From contig VZRZ01008256.1 of the NCBI GenBank assembly GCA_013398175.1, positions 951,890 through 1,015,889 of the forward strand: a DNA stretch of 64,000 nt. Direction: 5' to 3'. The notes under the pieces were generated by a model, which was not told the DNA's origin, made no database searches, and worked only from the letters and a program-made list of their open reading frames with translations. How positions within the stretch are numbered: the stretch's first letter is position 1; each line of letters begins with the position of its first letter. The DNA is from Climacteris rufus. Lineage: Eukaryota; Chordata; Aves; Passeriformes; Climacteridae. A program made the translations under genes and the position numbers. This document shows positions 13,201 to 25,482 of the stretch, in pieces.

Positions 13201-13988
13201 TAAGCATTAAGGACACTAAAAGCTCATGTAAGACATTCAGGCTTCCTATACAGGTAACAGAAACAGGGATCCTAAAACAGAATTCCAATAGTCAGTAAAA
13301 AAAAGCTTAACTAAAAGAAAAAATAGAAGGTAATACCATCTTTATTCTCTTATTTATCTTGGTTTGGTGCACTATTTCTGCCTTACCACCCAGTTCCTGC
13401 CTCCTCTCAGAGTGCCCAGCCTCATGTTTGCTTCCATCTCCTACACTTGTTCATTCAGGAATTAAGCAAAGGGATATCATACATGATTTTAGAAATGAGG
13501 GCAGCTCCTTTCTTTTCTGTACTGAGATCAAAACTTTGTTTTGGTTAAAACCCATACTTATCCTTCCCCAGCAGAGCACTGTTCTTGCTAGGTTAGGAGC
13601 TTTTCTGGAACTATGAAACCTCACTAAATCTTTGATGTGAATAAGCCTGCATAAGCTTTGTATAGCTGAAATATATGGGAGTGGTATTGCTTTTGTCTGG
13701 TAAAATGTAAAATGAGTTAATGAATGAGGAGGTGTTAATTCATTCTTCAGGAATTAATTTTTTCTTTTCCTTAATTTTGCGGCTATATTGTCACAACTTA
13801 TGTCTGTTCGTGTATTTAATAAACCTAAAAGCACAATGACAAAATAAGAAACTAACAGTTACAAAGAATAAAGAATAAGCAACCACAACTTGATGAGGAC
13901 TGTAAACAATACAAGCTTTAACTTTTATTAAAATTTTCCAGTCTTTTTGAGATTTCCAAGAAAGTGAAGCTTTCTTAACAAAAATAAC

Positions 13989-14003
13989 TTTTTTTTTTTT
14001 TTT
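13989..14003. repeat. Poly-T run (15 nt)
   Basis: This is an uninterrupted run of 15 T followed by AATAAAC. No flanking retrocopy was recognised. Confidence 0.95.
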
Positions 14004-15029
14004 AATAAACAAATTATCAGTGAACCTCCTATTCAGACTTTGTGCTTTCAAGGTTAGTAACCAAGTTTAGGGTTTCCAGCATTACACTTTGCAAGGTAGG
14101 TACATACATTTCACCATTTCTTCCTAAATAAACATGTTTTTTTTAGTTTACTAGCACACAAGAAAAAAAAATTAGATACAATTCCCATTCTTTCTCTTTT
14201 CCCTTATGCCTTCAAATCAATCATGAGAGAACCTTGTTCAAAGGGAAGCCACTGACTGAAGTCTATCCAAGGTTGTACTGCCAGACACATTTGAAAAGAT
14301 GTCAGTAAGAACTCTAAATTGTCACTGAAGAATAATGATTGCTGGTACTTTTAAGCCCTGCAAGGTCTTTGAAACAGCTCTGCAATTTAGTGAATGGGAT
14401 AAGATGTGCTGGCTTTCAATTACCACAGAACAAGTAGAAGAACTTCCATTGTGAGATCTAAGTCCTAACTGCTTCTGCAGAAAGAAAAAGAACTGAAACA
14501 GGTATGTGTAAATAGTCAGAATGTGACAGCAGGGTCCTGTGAGCACATAGGTAGCAGTGATGTACAAGCAACAGTCTCATGACTGTGGAAAGAATGCAAC
14601 AGGCCAAAAATCAAAAGCAGTATTTTTTGAATGCCAATAGGTTTGTGTCAAATTTAGGCCATATGCTAGTCATAAAGATCTATACTCAAAAGAGATTTTA
14701 CAAAAGAAGGTTGAACAGAGGGAGGGAAAAATTAAAGTGACAATTATACAAACAGAGGTTCTAAATGAAAACTGTGCTGTTTCACATTCCCAAAGAAAAA
14801 AAATCAAAGCCTTATTGAACAAATGTATAATAGCAATAACAATCACAATTAACAACAGCAAGAAAAATCACAGTGACTTAAGGATACTGCATGGTTTCAG
14901 AAAATTATTTCAAATCACATTCAAGCAATGAGTTAAGACTGGACAATAACTGACCATTAAAAGTAACCTCCAAATTGTTTCAATTACTTCCTAATGTCAA
15001 CAAAATTCTAATCGAACTATGTAAAATGA

Positions 15030-15150
15030 CATTGCTTTAACACCCAGTTAACAGCTTGCATCAACAGCCATAAATTTTGCACTATCTTTGCATCAGATAA
15101 TTAGTGGCAACTGTAAGACCTATATCAAGCTGCACTTTAAGGCTGGCTTA
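15030..15150. promoter_or_regulatory. Possible conserved non-coding element
   Basis: This is a complex, repeat-free block with homeodomain-like and octamer-like words, including TTTGCAT at 15086-15092 and ATAATTAG at 15096-15103. The texture is like that of deeply conserved non-coding elements, but this is inference from appearance only. Confidence 0.15.
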
Positions 15151-18100
15151 AAACTATTTCATATTAAGTAATGTGGTCAATTCACACAGCAAGTCATTTT
15201 GCAAGATAAGAAATGAAATCACTAAATATTTCTATTTAATATAACAAGCTGAAAGACTGATAAAACAAAGGACTCATCTACAAAAATATTCAACAGTATT
15301 ATCCAGACTGTTCTGTACATCTGAAGAAGATCTAGATGCCACATTTGCACACTCTAGTGAATTTTAAGACCTGTGGCTGGAAGAGCTTGGAAATCATTCA
15401 ATTTACATATAGATTACTAAGAAAAGTCCAAATTCCCAACATATAGAAAGTAGTTATTGTCCATGACATCCAGACAGGCACAAATCTGTTCCCCACAAAT
15501 TATACATCATGGCAATTGCTGAAGAGTAGAGCTCTTACCCACTTCAAGTTTATTTAAAAATTTTGCAATAAATATTTGCAAATAAGACAAAGCATCAAGT
15601 CTTGATAGCTGACAGAAGAGAATGGATATCCCCATTGCTTGCCGTGTCACTTCAGCTAATGGTTGAACAGAGGCACCATCCTAGTTATATATCTCAGAAA
15701 TGGAAACATTTATTCCTATGCTATCACACTTTGCAAGTGCATTGCTGAAATCAAATATCTTTGAAAGCATGCAAACTTGCTTTCATGCACATATGAACTT
15801 TGGAAGAAAGAGCACCTACCTCTGAGTTCCTTCCTCAATGCACATACTTTTAAAAATTCTTAGTGATGGGAATAGTAGATCTTCTTTCCTCTGCATAATA
15901 GAGGAAGAAATGGCAACTTTTTCAATACCACCAGCTGGGTAGAGATCCAACCATCAATTCATAACAACAATAACTGTTTTAAACAATCAAATTAACTTTT
16001 CTGATTTAATAGCTAATTTTCATATTTTCATTTTCCATCCACCACTAATAATCATACTGCCTTTAGGGGCTTGAAGTATTAGATCATCTTGTACCTGGGT
16101 CTTATGGTCAAAATTTCCTATCTGCCCACTCTGAATCCTCATATGTAAGAATGAAATTATAAGGCTAAAACACAATTCAGACCCTGACTGAACTCATTTT
16201 GGACACAGTTTCAACTGTCTTCAAAATGTTGTGGGTATCTTCTTCCCGACATTCACCATACCATCAAATGTTAGCAACTTGTTCTTTTTAAAGACATTGA
16301 ACAGACCATTTATAACCACTGGATTTAGGTGGGGTTTTTTGAGAACTGATGTTAGAAGTCTTATAGAAAGATCCATATGACAAAAAGAAGCAACTATTTC
16401 CATCATGCAGGCAACAGAAACAACAGACAAAATCACTCTCATGCATCAGGGCTCTCAGACCTCACAGAATTAACTCAGTTATTACAAAACCAGGAGCCTG
16501 ACCCCCAATGTTTCTGTTAATGCTCTCTAATCTACTTATTCATTTTAAGGTTTCAGTAGTTATAAAATCCAATTCAGATGTCCTAGTTTGCTTTTTATGC
16601 TTATTCTAGTTAGGACTCCAGGTAAAGCAGCATCCTTGTTTCCAGTGAGAATGCTGAAGTCAGAGGCATAAGAGGAATCCCTCTCATTTACTATGTATTA
16701 GTGCTAATACATTTTTCAACATTAATCCTTTGAGCAAATGACACATTGATAGTCTGGACACTAATAGGATACATTAATTGCAAGTAGTATAAGAAAAGAG
16801 GATTACTAAAATGCATAGTGGAAACAGAAAATGAGATTTTTAAAAACATGTTGGTTAAAGTTCTTCAAGCTATTAAAAAAATACAAGATGATTAGTCAAG
16901 GAGAAACTAGAAAGCCCATAAATGAAAAATGCTGAGGGTCAAGGAGAATTTGGGAGAAGGGATTTATGGCTAAAAGTGGAAGAGAATAAAGCTAGAAACT
17001 AAGCCGAAACTGAAAGGGAGAGGGGAGGGGGAAACAGATGGTATTTCTAATACTACAAAACTTTATTCTTCAGAGGTGAGGGGAACAAAGCTAATGCCCA
17101 GATATTGCAGATGTTTAAGCACATGAATGATTGCACTAACTTTAGCAGTCACGTGGTAGTAGCTAAATACTTAATTTCTTAAAAATATAGCCAAACAGAC
17201 CAGTTGTAAAGGAGACACCATCATCTTCATCAGACAGCGAGAAAAAGACTGACTAGTCTTTGCACCATAAGAAGATTACTGCAATCTGTGTATGCACAAC
17301 CAAGGGAATCAAGTCAGAGTGGTGAGGCAACATTGACAGTGCGACCAGTACCAGCATAATGTATCTTACAGTGTTAAAATCCATAAGAAACTTTTCATAG
17401 ATGATCCACAAGGAACAATTCTACTACCAGAAAGCAGACATTACAGAACATTAGCAAGAGATACTAGAAGAACAATCAAAAATCTAGTTAAGGAAAAAGT
17501 ATGTAAAAAGTGGAAGGAAACTTTGACAGTGAACTATACGACACAGAAAAAAGTATCATTAGACCCAGTAATCCAGATATTTTTAGAGCAAAGACTTTTA
17601 GGATGGTTTCCTAAACAAACCATTGATTTTCTGTCATTGGCTATTCTAAAGTTAATACTGGGCATTTCTGTAAGTAATATTACCAAGGACACACCGGAGG
17701 AATGCAACTTCTGTGTATCCTATTAGGAAGTCAGACTAATCATTCTTTTTCCACAATCTATTCAGGAGAAAATGATCCTGGGTACATCAATACCCAAGGT
17801 GAAGAATGAGAAACACACATGACTCATTTAATTTTTAGTAATTACAATCCGTGAACTGCCCCAAGAACTTCTATTATTTGGTAGTTCTTGGTATTGCACT
17901 TATAGCTGACAACACAATCCTTCCAACCAAAAAAAGTAGTCTTGGAAGTTTGTGTATCACAGCTGATATAAGAACACATACTATACATAGAATTGCACCT
18001 AGTAGCACAGGAAAGCACAGAGAGCATTTGGTCTCACTGGTCTTCCGTTCCTAACTATATACTGCAATGAGAAACAGCAAGGGTAGAAAGCACCTGGAGA

Positions 18101-18600
18101 TGAGGACATGCTCACAGGACTGTGATAACACATACTCTGGTGCCACAGTATTGAAAATTCGTGCAAGAATTTGCTGATAAAAAGTGTGTATAAGTGTGTA
18201 CACAATACACAGGAACCTCAGGAGAGTCATTAAAACACTACCCAGTTTCTTCTGCCTCAACAGCTTTGTGAACCAAGGAAGACAGCAGCACTGAGAGGAA
18301 TGTTTCTAATGCACAAACCAAAATGATCGAACTTAGAGCCTTCAACACTATTTTCTCCCAAAAGTCATCAACCGAAACATCATTCTGCATGCCGTAGTCA
18401 CACTCCAGAGCACATTATTTAGCTTTGAGTGTACTTGTGTCAGAGGGACATTTCATTGCTCATCAAAATTTCCCATCATCCACAGTGTAACTGAGCTGTA
18501 CCCAGATGCACACTGCAGCCTACAGAGTAACAACCTAGACTGTCCAGTTCACAGTAGGACTGATTATCTGTCTGAACAACAAATGCACTTGTTCATTCTC

Positions 18601-18644
18601 ACTTGTTAATCCACACTTTCTTACTTGTTAATCCATGGCTGTCA
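18601..18644. repeat. Imperfect 22-bp tandem duplication
   Basis: The 13-mer ACTTGTTAATCCA occurs at 18601-18613 and again at 18623-18635, a 22-bp period. It is preceded by a related CACTTGTTCATTCTC. It is a small local duplication, and the downstream halves of the units have diverged. Confidence 0.7.
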
Positions 18645-19196
18645 GAGGAAAATTATGCCAGGGAAAGTCCTGCCTGCAATGACTAGCAGGATTAACACAA
18701 CAAAAGCAAACATACATAATCATTGCAGTGTAGACCTACTGAGCTGAAAACCTGGAAAAACAAACCATGTTTTCATGCCTCCAAAACAGCTCTCAGAGAT
18801 CAGTTAAAATTTCACTTTAGAGTCAGAAGGAAGAATTTCTATATATGTTGTATGACATGAAGAAAATTGCTTACTGCAGAGTTTCTACCAGACTTCTGGC
18901 AACATCTACCACCAAACCACAAAGATAATTCAAGAAATTGAATATTTTTTACATGGTTTTTTTTAAGTTCTTCATCTATGCCAAGCAAAATTCTTTTTTT
19001 CAAATCTCCATGGTTATCAGCCTCCATTTCCATTTCTGTAGAAGTTGAATGGAGCTTTATTATTTAGGAAGAAGTTTTGCATTAGTTATATTGGAACAAT
19101 TCTAGGAAGGATTTTATTACCTTGTATTGAAGAACTTAGATGACACTCCTTAAAAAGGGGTTTAGATTTAATTCTATTACAGCAAGTATAGAAGCT

Positions 19197-19215
19197 GGGG
19201 AGCAGGGAGGGAGGG
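19197..19215 (+). other. Canonical G-quadruplex motif
   Basis: Four G-tracts lie on the plus strand: GGGG at 19197-19200, then GGG at 19205-19207, 19209-19211 and 19213-19215. The loops are 4, 1 and 1 nt. Short single-nucleotide loops are the class expected to fold most stably. The motif stands out in this AT-rich setting. No gene or promoter was recognised nearby, so any role is unknown. Confidence 0.8.
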
Positions 19216-20805
19216 TTTGGAGAAAAAAACATGTGAAGTTCCTTTGGGTTTTTTTCCATAAGTTGATTGTAATACCTGAGACAGGAGGTAGGCAGTACGG
19301 GAGTTAATGATGAAAGCCCTATGGAAATCAGTGAAGCACTTTGCTTTGTACCATCTGAGAGTCTAACTTCTCTACTGTAGCTTGTAGAAGATAGATCAAG
19401 TCTGCCCTGCAATGTACGCAAACACTTCTCAGCAGCTAAATGGTATTTTAAAACACTCCATTAAATTGAGATTTTACTACCTCAAAACAAAAAAAAATCT
19501 GTAAGAGACTAAAATGAGTGTAACATTTTCCTAATCTGAACAGACGCAGTGAAAAACAAGCAAGACAGATGTTTGCAGGGGAATCCCCTAAGCTACCTCA
19601 GACATTATTCTAACTGAACTGCAAACATTCAGTTGTAGAAAACCTGCTCCAGGTTGTATAATTTAAACAATATGATATGTGAAGCAATAGAGATGAGCAG
19701 GCAATCACTTGGCAGAGGCTTTATCCTCTTTATGGGTTTCAGTACTTTCGCACATTCCAGGCAAGAAGTCTACAAATCCTGGCTGCTTTATCCCAGGACA
19801 TGAAAACTGTTAATCCGGACCTACCAGTGGACCTATCAGTGCAACTAAAAGCTGTGTCTGTATATCCTGTCACAACATTTTCTGATGACTTACGGACGTT
19901 TCTCACATAGCACTTCTTTGACATACTCTGCTACACATATCTCTACTTTTTCTATCAGTAATTTACTTTCTATTAAATAAGAAAAATTACCCTCGCCATT
20001 TCCTTGTTCTATCTCATGGATCATCTAGAGGGTTCACTGAAGAACACAGAAAAAAAATGCCACAGAGAAAAGTCTTTGTCACGAAATTAAAGCTTGTGTA
20101 GAAAGCACAGTATTTTATAGGACTTAATTATTTTTATTTACAGAGCAAATTTAAGCAACTAGATGGAACCTGAAGTTATTCCTCTTCACTTTTTCTAATG
20201 CAGAAAACAAATTCCCAGTTCAAGCATTGTATCTGCTGTTTTAATGACAGAATATAGCTATTTGTAGAAAAGCTGAAGTATCATAATACAGATTTGTGCA
20301 GTAATAAGGTATATAAAGCAAATGTTATGAGTACCACACACTAATTTAATTACTAGATACACTTGAAACCCCAATATCTGGGAAGCCAGAACTAGTATAT
20401 AGAAAACACAGCATCCTTAGTCCTCAATCCTATAAGACTTCCACAGTTTGACCTGCATCCCACAGATTAATTTGCAGCACAAGCAGTTTATTGCATAATA
20501 TGCTGGTAAGAACTATGTTATTGAGAAGGTCTAATGGAATCAAAGGCACCAGCTGCTCTGACAATTTTGGTAGCAGTCTTAAAAATAAAAAACTTTCAAT
20601 TATATTTAAAATTTCATATTTCCCTATAAAATATAACTGTTCGTCTAAAAACAATTTCAGATTTACTGAGGGTAATTGAAAAAGTAAACACTACAAAGAG
20701 AAAGTACAGGGCAGGGCCTGGCCTTTCTTGCTCTCTCAGTGCAGGCTTTTATGCCTGTTAGAAAAAGTAAGTAGGCTTTATAAATGAAAGTGGAATACTC
20801 CCACT

Positions 20806-20816
20806 CCCCCCCCCCC
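20806..20816. repeat. Poly-C run (11 nt)
   Basis: This is an uninterrupted C11 run in AT-rich surroundings. On the minus strand it is a G11 tract. Confidence 0.95.
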
Positions 20817-21139
20817 GAAAGATAAAACAATTATTTCAGCCAAAAAATTAGAAAGCTCGAAGAATCTGCAATGCTCTCACTTCAACTGAAATCCTCATAT
20901 CTAAGATGCATTGTGAAAGAAGATCACACTCAGGCTAGTTAAATAATAGCCACAAGTTAAATTTCTCCATTCATTTTAGACTTAAATTCTGGTGCACTGA
21001 TACTCTTTGTGGCCTCTCTAAAAGATTCAGAATTAACAAACTCATTGTGGGCATCATTTTACCTGGGTTTAAAGAATGTCATGGTTACAGAGAAAGTTGT
21101 ATATTTGAACTCCCATCTGTGACAAGCCTGAGATTCTGT

Positions 21140-21250
21140 GCTCTCATTTTTACAGAACTAAATAGGGCTTCTCCTGGCAGAGGATTAATGAATTACAATT
21201 ATCTCTTTTATTAAATTCCACATGCAAGGCAATTTCAACCAGTGTTTATA
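21140..21250. promoter_or_regulatory. Possible conserved non-coding element
   Basis: This repeat-free block carries clustered TAAT/ATTA words (GGATTAATGAATTACAATTA at 21182-21201), flanked by moderately GC-balanced sequence. It resembles homeodomain-bound enhancer cores, by appearance only. Confidence 0.15.
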
Positions 21251-24224
21251 GAATCACAGGTGAACATTCAGGTAAGAATTACAATGCAAGTGACACAGTA
21301 ACTCACATCTCTTCAAAAACAAATGGTTATATTTCCCCATTAAATAAGAGTTATCAGGACTGCTTGAAAAATTTGCTCACACTTTTTATCCCCATGAACT
21401 CCAGTAACTTCCATCATTTAAAAGGAGAAGCAGCATAATTTGATACCCATGTAATTATTCTCTCTCCCTCAGGTGGTCTTCACTTGCTTGCCTGCCTACC
21501 TGCACTCACTCAGAGACTTTTATGTGAAGATAAGGATCCTCTTTGATCTCCAGCTACCTCCTTGGGGGTCTAAGACATTCTTTTCTCTATGGAACTACCC
21601 TGGTAATTTTGTTCCTATTGATGCTACAACTACAACCTCCTCAAGAAACTTTATCTTTGTCATTTTTTTTCTTACTCAAAATTTGCACTGGGCTATAATA
21701 ATTTTATTATTTCAAGGTTACAGAAAATAAATTCATATTAAAGTTATGACAATGAACAGTGATGTATTTGTATACAGCAATATTACTTCAGACAGTGGTA
21801 TCTTACGAGTGTGAGTCTTAATAGAAGCAAAAGAGATAGTATACATAGTGTGAGAATGTGTGCCTACCTTTTGGTTCTCAGATACCTGCATGCTCAGTGT
21901 CTTACTGAGTTTCCTAAAAGAGGCAATATTCAACTTCATTATTTAATTCTCCAGATTATTAAAATTTTCCCAAATGTTTTGTTTTTATGAGTTTTTTGGC
22001 ATGAGAGAGAATAACATTGAGGAGAACATTTTCACTGTGAGTCCTTTGCTCAGTTCTAGATCCAAGAAAAATTCCATTTAGCACATACCTAATTATTTTC
22101 AAACAATTTGGTGCATTTCAAATTTTTTCCTTCCAAGTCTATATCTGCAATAATTGGTGTTCTATCACAGACTGAAAGCATAACACTAAACAAAGATGAA
22201 AGTAGCCTGACACCTGCAGCACAAAGACCTAATTAGGAACCTCTAAGTTTACTTTAAAACATATAATTCATGCAGAAATGTATGAACCAGACAGTATCTT
22301 CATAATATCCTCACAACACTTTCAAAGTCAATTACTTTCACATTTATTTCAGATCATTCAAGAGATATTATATTCTATTTTCAGGACCACAGTTCCGTTT
22401 AATAAATCATTAACAGATCCTTGGAACTGATGCCTGGCAAGACTTGCTCAACTGTGGGGTTTTTTAGTTCTTGTAAATAATTGCTGTTCCTATTAAATTC
22501 AAACACCACAATCTTATTTTCAATCATCTCCAAATAATTAAACAATATCAAGAACTTGCCAGCTGTATACCTGCTGATTTTAAAATGTTATGCTTATTTT
22601 AATCTTTTCATAAAACCTTTTCTACAGTTCTCTAAACAGCCACTTACACTGGTACTACCTGGTCAGTGACATCAGCACACTGGGACTAACTTGGGGTTTC
22701 TTTCCTAATGTGTTCTTGAAAAATCCAAAGGAACTCCATAGAGCACAATAGAAATTACTTACATTATGTTGGCAAGAAGGAGGATTCCACTATGGCCCTA
22801 AGAAAATATTTTGTAGGACTAAATAAAAATTTCTGTAAATCTCCAAAGAGTGGCCTGCTATACTGCAAAAAGCCTACTCAGCTATATAAAAAGAAAACAC
22901 CAGACTTAAATCTATTTAAAACATGATCTAACCTTGTTAGGCTCAACAAGGCTAACTCTTGGTCTTTGCACAAATATTTACATTTTCTAGTCCTAAAGAT
23001 ATTTCTTTTCCCTGTCGCAGCACAAAACTCTTAAAGAAAAGCTCACAATGTTCAATCAAAATGGTGCAATCACCAAAGTGAGCTACCACAGCATCCTATC
23101 CTACTCTGTCCTGCCCTTTCCCATTCAGTATAGTTAGACTATCCTACCTTGTTTCACACCAGTATCACTCTGGTTTTGTCACCTCTAGAACAGCAGGACT
23201 GCCACAGCATAAGAAGTGACATTGACTACATCATATTTGACATCAATTAAAGTAAAAAGAAAAAAACCTGTAATAGTTTCCTTTTAAATACTCATTCCTC
23301 CTCCTATAGTCCCACAAAAATTTGGTTGGGAGAGAAAAGGTTAGTCAACAGGGAGACTCTTTTTAAGAAGACAGATTCATCTTTTAGATCCCTAAATCTG
23401 AAATAGTTTTAGAAAGCACTTGTAACTGTTAATGATAAGGGGTTTTGACATCATTGGCCCACTCTTCCCATAGGACAGAAACAATTTTGAACAGTACATC
23501 AAGATCCTCTACTACTTAAACCTATCTCAGATAACAGGATATTGTGACTTTAAAGGGAGATATCGTCAAGCAACACAGGAACATGGCAAGATTTAATTAT
23601 GCCCTTATGAGATTTTAAATGTATTAAATGGGTTATATAGGCTGGATCCAAAGATTACAGTATTCTATGAAAATACTCCTATTGACACAAAAGGTGGTAT
23701 GAAGCAATTATTCAGTTGAAATTCTTTTTCTATTTGCAAAGCCATTCAGCAGATCTGTCACTTGCAAACTGTCAGCTCACTGTGCACAGAGCAGGAGTTC
23801 AGAATTAATATATTTTTTTAAAATTGCATAGTCACACAGGAAGCAGGCATGATTTCTGCTATGAAAGATATCCACAAAAGAGTTTTGATAACTTTGCAAG
23901 CCATTTCTCATGAACGTACCATGAAAGTGTATCAGCAGGAAAAACAGAACTTAGAGATTAATTAAGAAACTACAACATTAGAAACCCAAGCTGGCATAGG
24001 CAATAGCCACAGTCAAAACTGTAAAAAAAGAAATCTGCAAGTATAGGCAGTCAGGTGTTTTCTCTCATTTTTGAAAGAAAAAAAACCCCAAAAATTAGAA
24101 TACTGCTTTATAAAATATATGACTGTGCCACCAGACAGTTTCAGCTAAATAACTTTACAAGAACATTTTACTACATTTGCAAGATATAATTGTCAAAAGT
24201 ATCCTTCCCTACTCTCTAACTGCA

Positions 24225-24330
24225 TGTTGATCCAATTCCTTACTTATGCCAATGGAATAGCGGCACCATATTGCATTACAGCAACGGTTTTGTAAACTTT
24301 CAATATGCAATATGCTGATGCTGCCATGAG
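24225..24330. promoter_or_regulatory. Possible conserved non-coding element
   Basis: This repeat-free block contains CCAAT-like words, two CpGs close together (at 24262-24263 and 24286-24287) in a region otherwise almost free of CpG, and a repeated ATATGCAATATGC-type word (24303-24315). Retained CpG may hint at constraint, but the evidence is weak. Confidence 0.15.
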
Positions 24331-24759
24331 GAGAGGGTTCGTTTTTGTAAATCTGAAACTATTCAGCAACTGAAAGAAACTGAAAATTATATTTCATGAA
24401 GACAACCTGACAAGGCCTTTTGGTGAATTAAAATTTTTCTCCCAGTGTCAGGTATTCTGATTATAACATTCCGCTGCAAGATGTTTTGAAGTAAAAGCCT
24501 TATTTAATCTGCTAAAAATGGCAAATTACTTCTTTATCTACCCTTGTACTGCATTAGTACAAATTACATTTTACATTATCTTTGGAAATTTAAGGAAAAG
24601 CAAACAGAAGTACAAAGAGAATGTTCTTGCATGTATCAACCAATAGAGCATGGATATCTAAATACCAGGTCTGTAAAACTGCCCAGCAGACATCATTTAT
24701 GCACTGGAACCCAATCTAACTGTCATGTATGCTGCCTTAAGGCTTCCACCTTACTTGAA

Positions 24760-24763
24760 AAGG
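24760..24763. repeat. 4-bp target-site duplication, left copy (AAGG)
   Basis: AAGG directly precedes the LTR 5' terminus TGTAAGG. The same AAGG follows the LTR 3' terminus at 25479-25482. A matched 4-bp duplication is what retroviral integrase of the gammaretrovirus-like (class I, ERV1) group leaves. Confidence 0.65.
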
Positions 24764-25158
24764 TGTAAGGACTTAAAAATCACAGTTGCCTGATTCCCAA
24801 CATACCAAACTGTGTAAAGAAGCAATTGCTTGTCTGTAATCACCGCAGCCCAGCCTCCCCCAAATATGCCTTCAAGGATAACTGGAACCTGGACTGCAAG
24901 CTCAGCCACTCTGACAAGAGAAAGGTGGTACTATTGTCCAGGTGTTATCTGAGGCCTAGGAGGAGACAAAGAAAGATGAATGTATCACTGATAATGGACA
25001 CAAAGACTACACAAGGAAAGCCAACTCAACAACTGTGCCAAAATCAGCTCCAACTGAGTAAAAGGTAATTCTGGTAGGGGGACATTGCAGCCCACCTATT
25101 CCAGAAACCCACCAACCCAAAAGAACTAATTAGCACTAGAAGCGAGGGAATTGTTTAA

Positions 25159-25218
25159 CCAATAAGAGAACTGTATAGCCAATGAGCATTAATTCCTTTG
25201 TTTGAAAAAATGTATAAA
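25159..25218 (+). promoter_or_regulatory. LTR promoter: two CCAAT boxes and a TATA box
   Basis: CCAAT occurs at 25159-25163 and 25179-25183, exactly 20 bp apart, and TATAAA at 25213-25218. CCAAT about 30-54 bp upstream of TATA is typical of retroviral U3 core promoters. Transcription would be expected to start near 25243, heading right. Confidence 0.75.
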
Positions 25219-25390
25219 CAGTGAAAAGTTTTGAACAACCTGGGGACACTCACCACCAAGAAGTCCAGAGTGAAGAGAGACCAAAAGGATGTCACTGGAT
25301 CCATGGGAGGTAACTATCTTCTGTTTGATATCTCTCTCTCTCCTTCTCCTTTATTTTCTTTCCACCTCTCTACCTCACATTTTACTGTTA

Positions 25391-25396
25391 AATAAA
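25391..25396 (+). terminator. LTR polyadenylation signal AATAAA
   Basis: AATAAA lies 173 bp downstream of the LTR TATA box and is followed within about 30-45 bp by a GT-rich stretch. The cleavage site, and so the R/U5 border, would lie near 25410-25420. Confidence 0.75.
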
Positions 25397-25478
25397 ATCT
25401 GTACTATTGACTTCAGCATATGGTCTTGTTTGTACCTTAATTTAGGCAGAGGCATCTCTCAATAATTGGATCTTAGCA

Positions 25479-25482
25479 AAGG
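25479..25482. repeat. 4-bp target-site duplication, right copy (AAGG)
   Basis: This AAGG directly follows the terminal CA of the LTR and matches 24760-24763. Confidence 0.65.

Larger units (their letters stand above)
10921..19196. other. Non-coding AT-rich tract with homopolymers
   Basis: No gene is supported. Open frames are at most about 85 codons, and none is domain-bearing. The tract contains a 16-T run at 11232-11247, a 15-T run at 13989-14003, a purine-rich patch at about 17012-17034 and a 22-bp imperfect duplication at 18601-18644. Two unusually non-repetitive, motif-dense blocks (about 13030-13200 and 15030-15150) are listed as possible conserved non-coding elements. Confidence 0.7.
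19216..24763. other. Non-coding AT-rich tract
   Basis: No gene is supported; open frames are 85 codons or shorter. The tract contains a C11 run (20806-20816) and two motif-dense, repeat-free blocks (21140-21250 and 24225-24330) that could be conserved non-coding elements. No transposon terminus was seen before the LTR that begins at 24764. Confidence 0.75.
24764..25478 (+). mobile_element. Solo LTR of an endogenous retrovirus (probably class I/ERV1-like)
   Basis: This 715-bp element begins TGTAAGG and ends CTTAGCA, that is TG...CA with near-complementary ends, and is flanked by a 4-bp AAGG duplication. In order it carries a U3 region, two CCAAT boxes (25159-25163 and 25179-25183), a TATA box (TATAAA, 25213-25218), a long pyrimidine-rich stretch (about 25330-25376) and the polyadenylation hexamer AATAAA (25391-25396). 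A short GT-rich stretch follows (TGGTCTTGTTTGTACC, 25421-25436). This is the full promoter/polyadenylation layout of an LTR in plus orientation. Neither a primer-binding site nor gag/pol/env sequence follows, and no second LTR was seen, so it is a recombination-derived solo LTR. The intact boundaries and control motifs suggest it is much younger than the CR1. An 80-codon frame inside it (24826-25068) is incidental. The family name cannot be given without a repeat library. Confidence 0.85.

Noticed and set aside
15166..15215. Possible minus-strand MIR core (GGTCA..CACACAGCAAGT)
   Set aside because: The match is short and needs gaps, so it is too weak to list as a feature.
17012..17034. Possible G-quadruplex in a purine tract
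   Set aside because: It has only three G-tracts of three or more.
23828..23862. Possible minus-strand MIR core (AGTCACACAGGAAGCAGG)
   Set aside because: Only about 15 bases align without gaps, so it is compatible with chance.
24826..25068. 80-codon frame rich in Arg/Lys
   Set aside because: It lies wholly inside LTR U3 sequence and has no similarity to a retroviral protein that I recognise.
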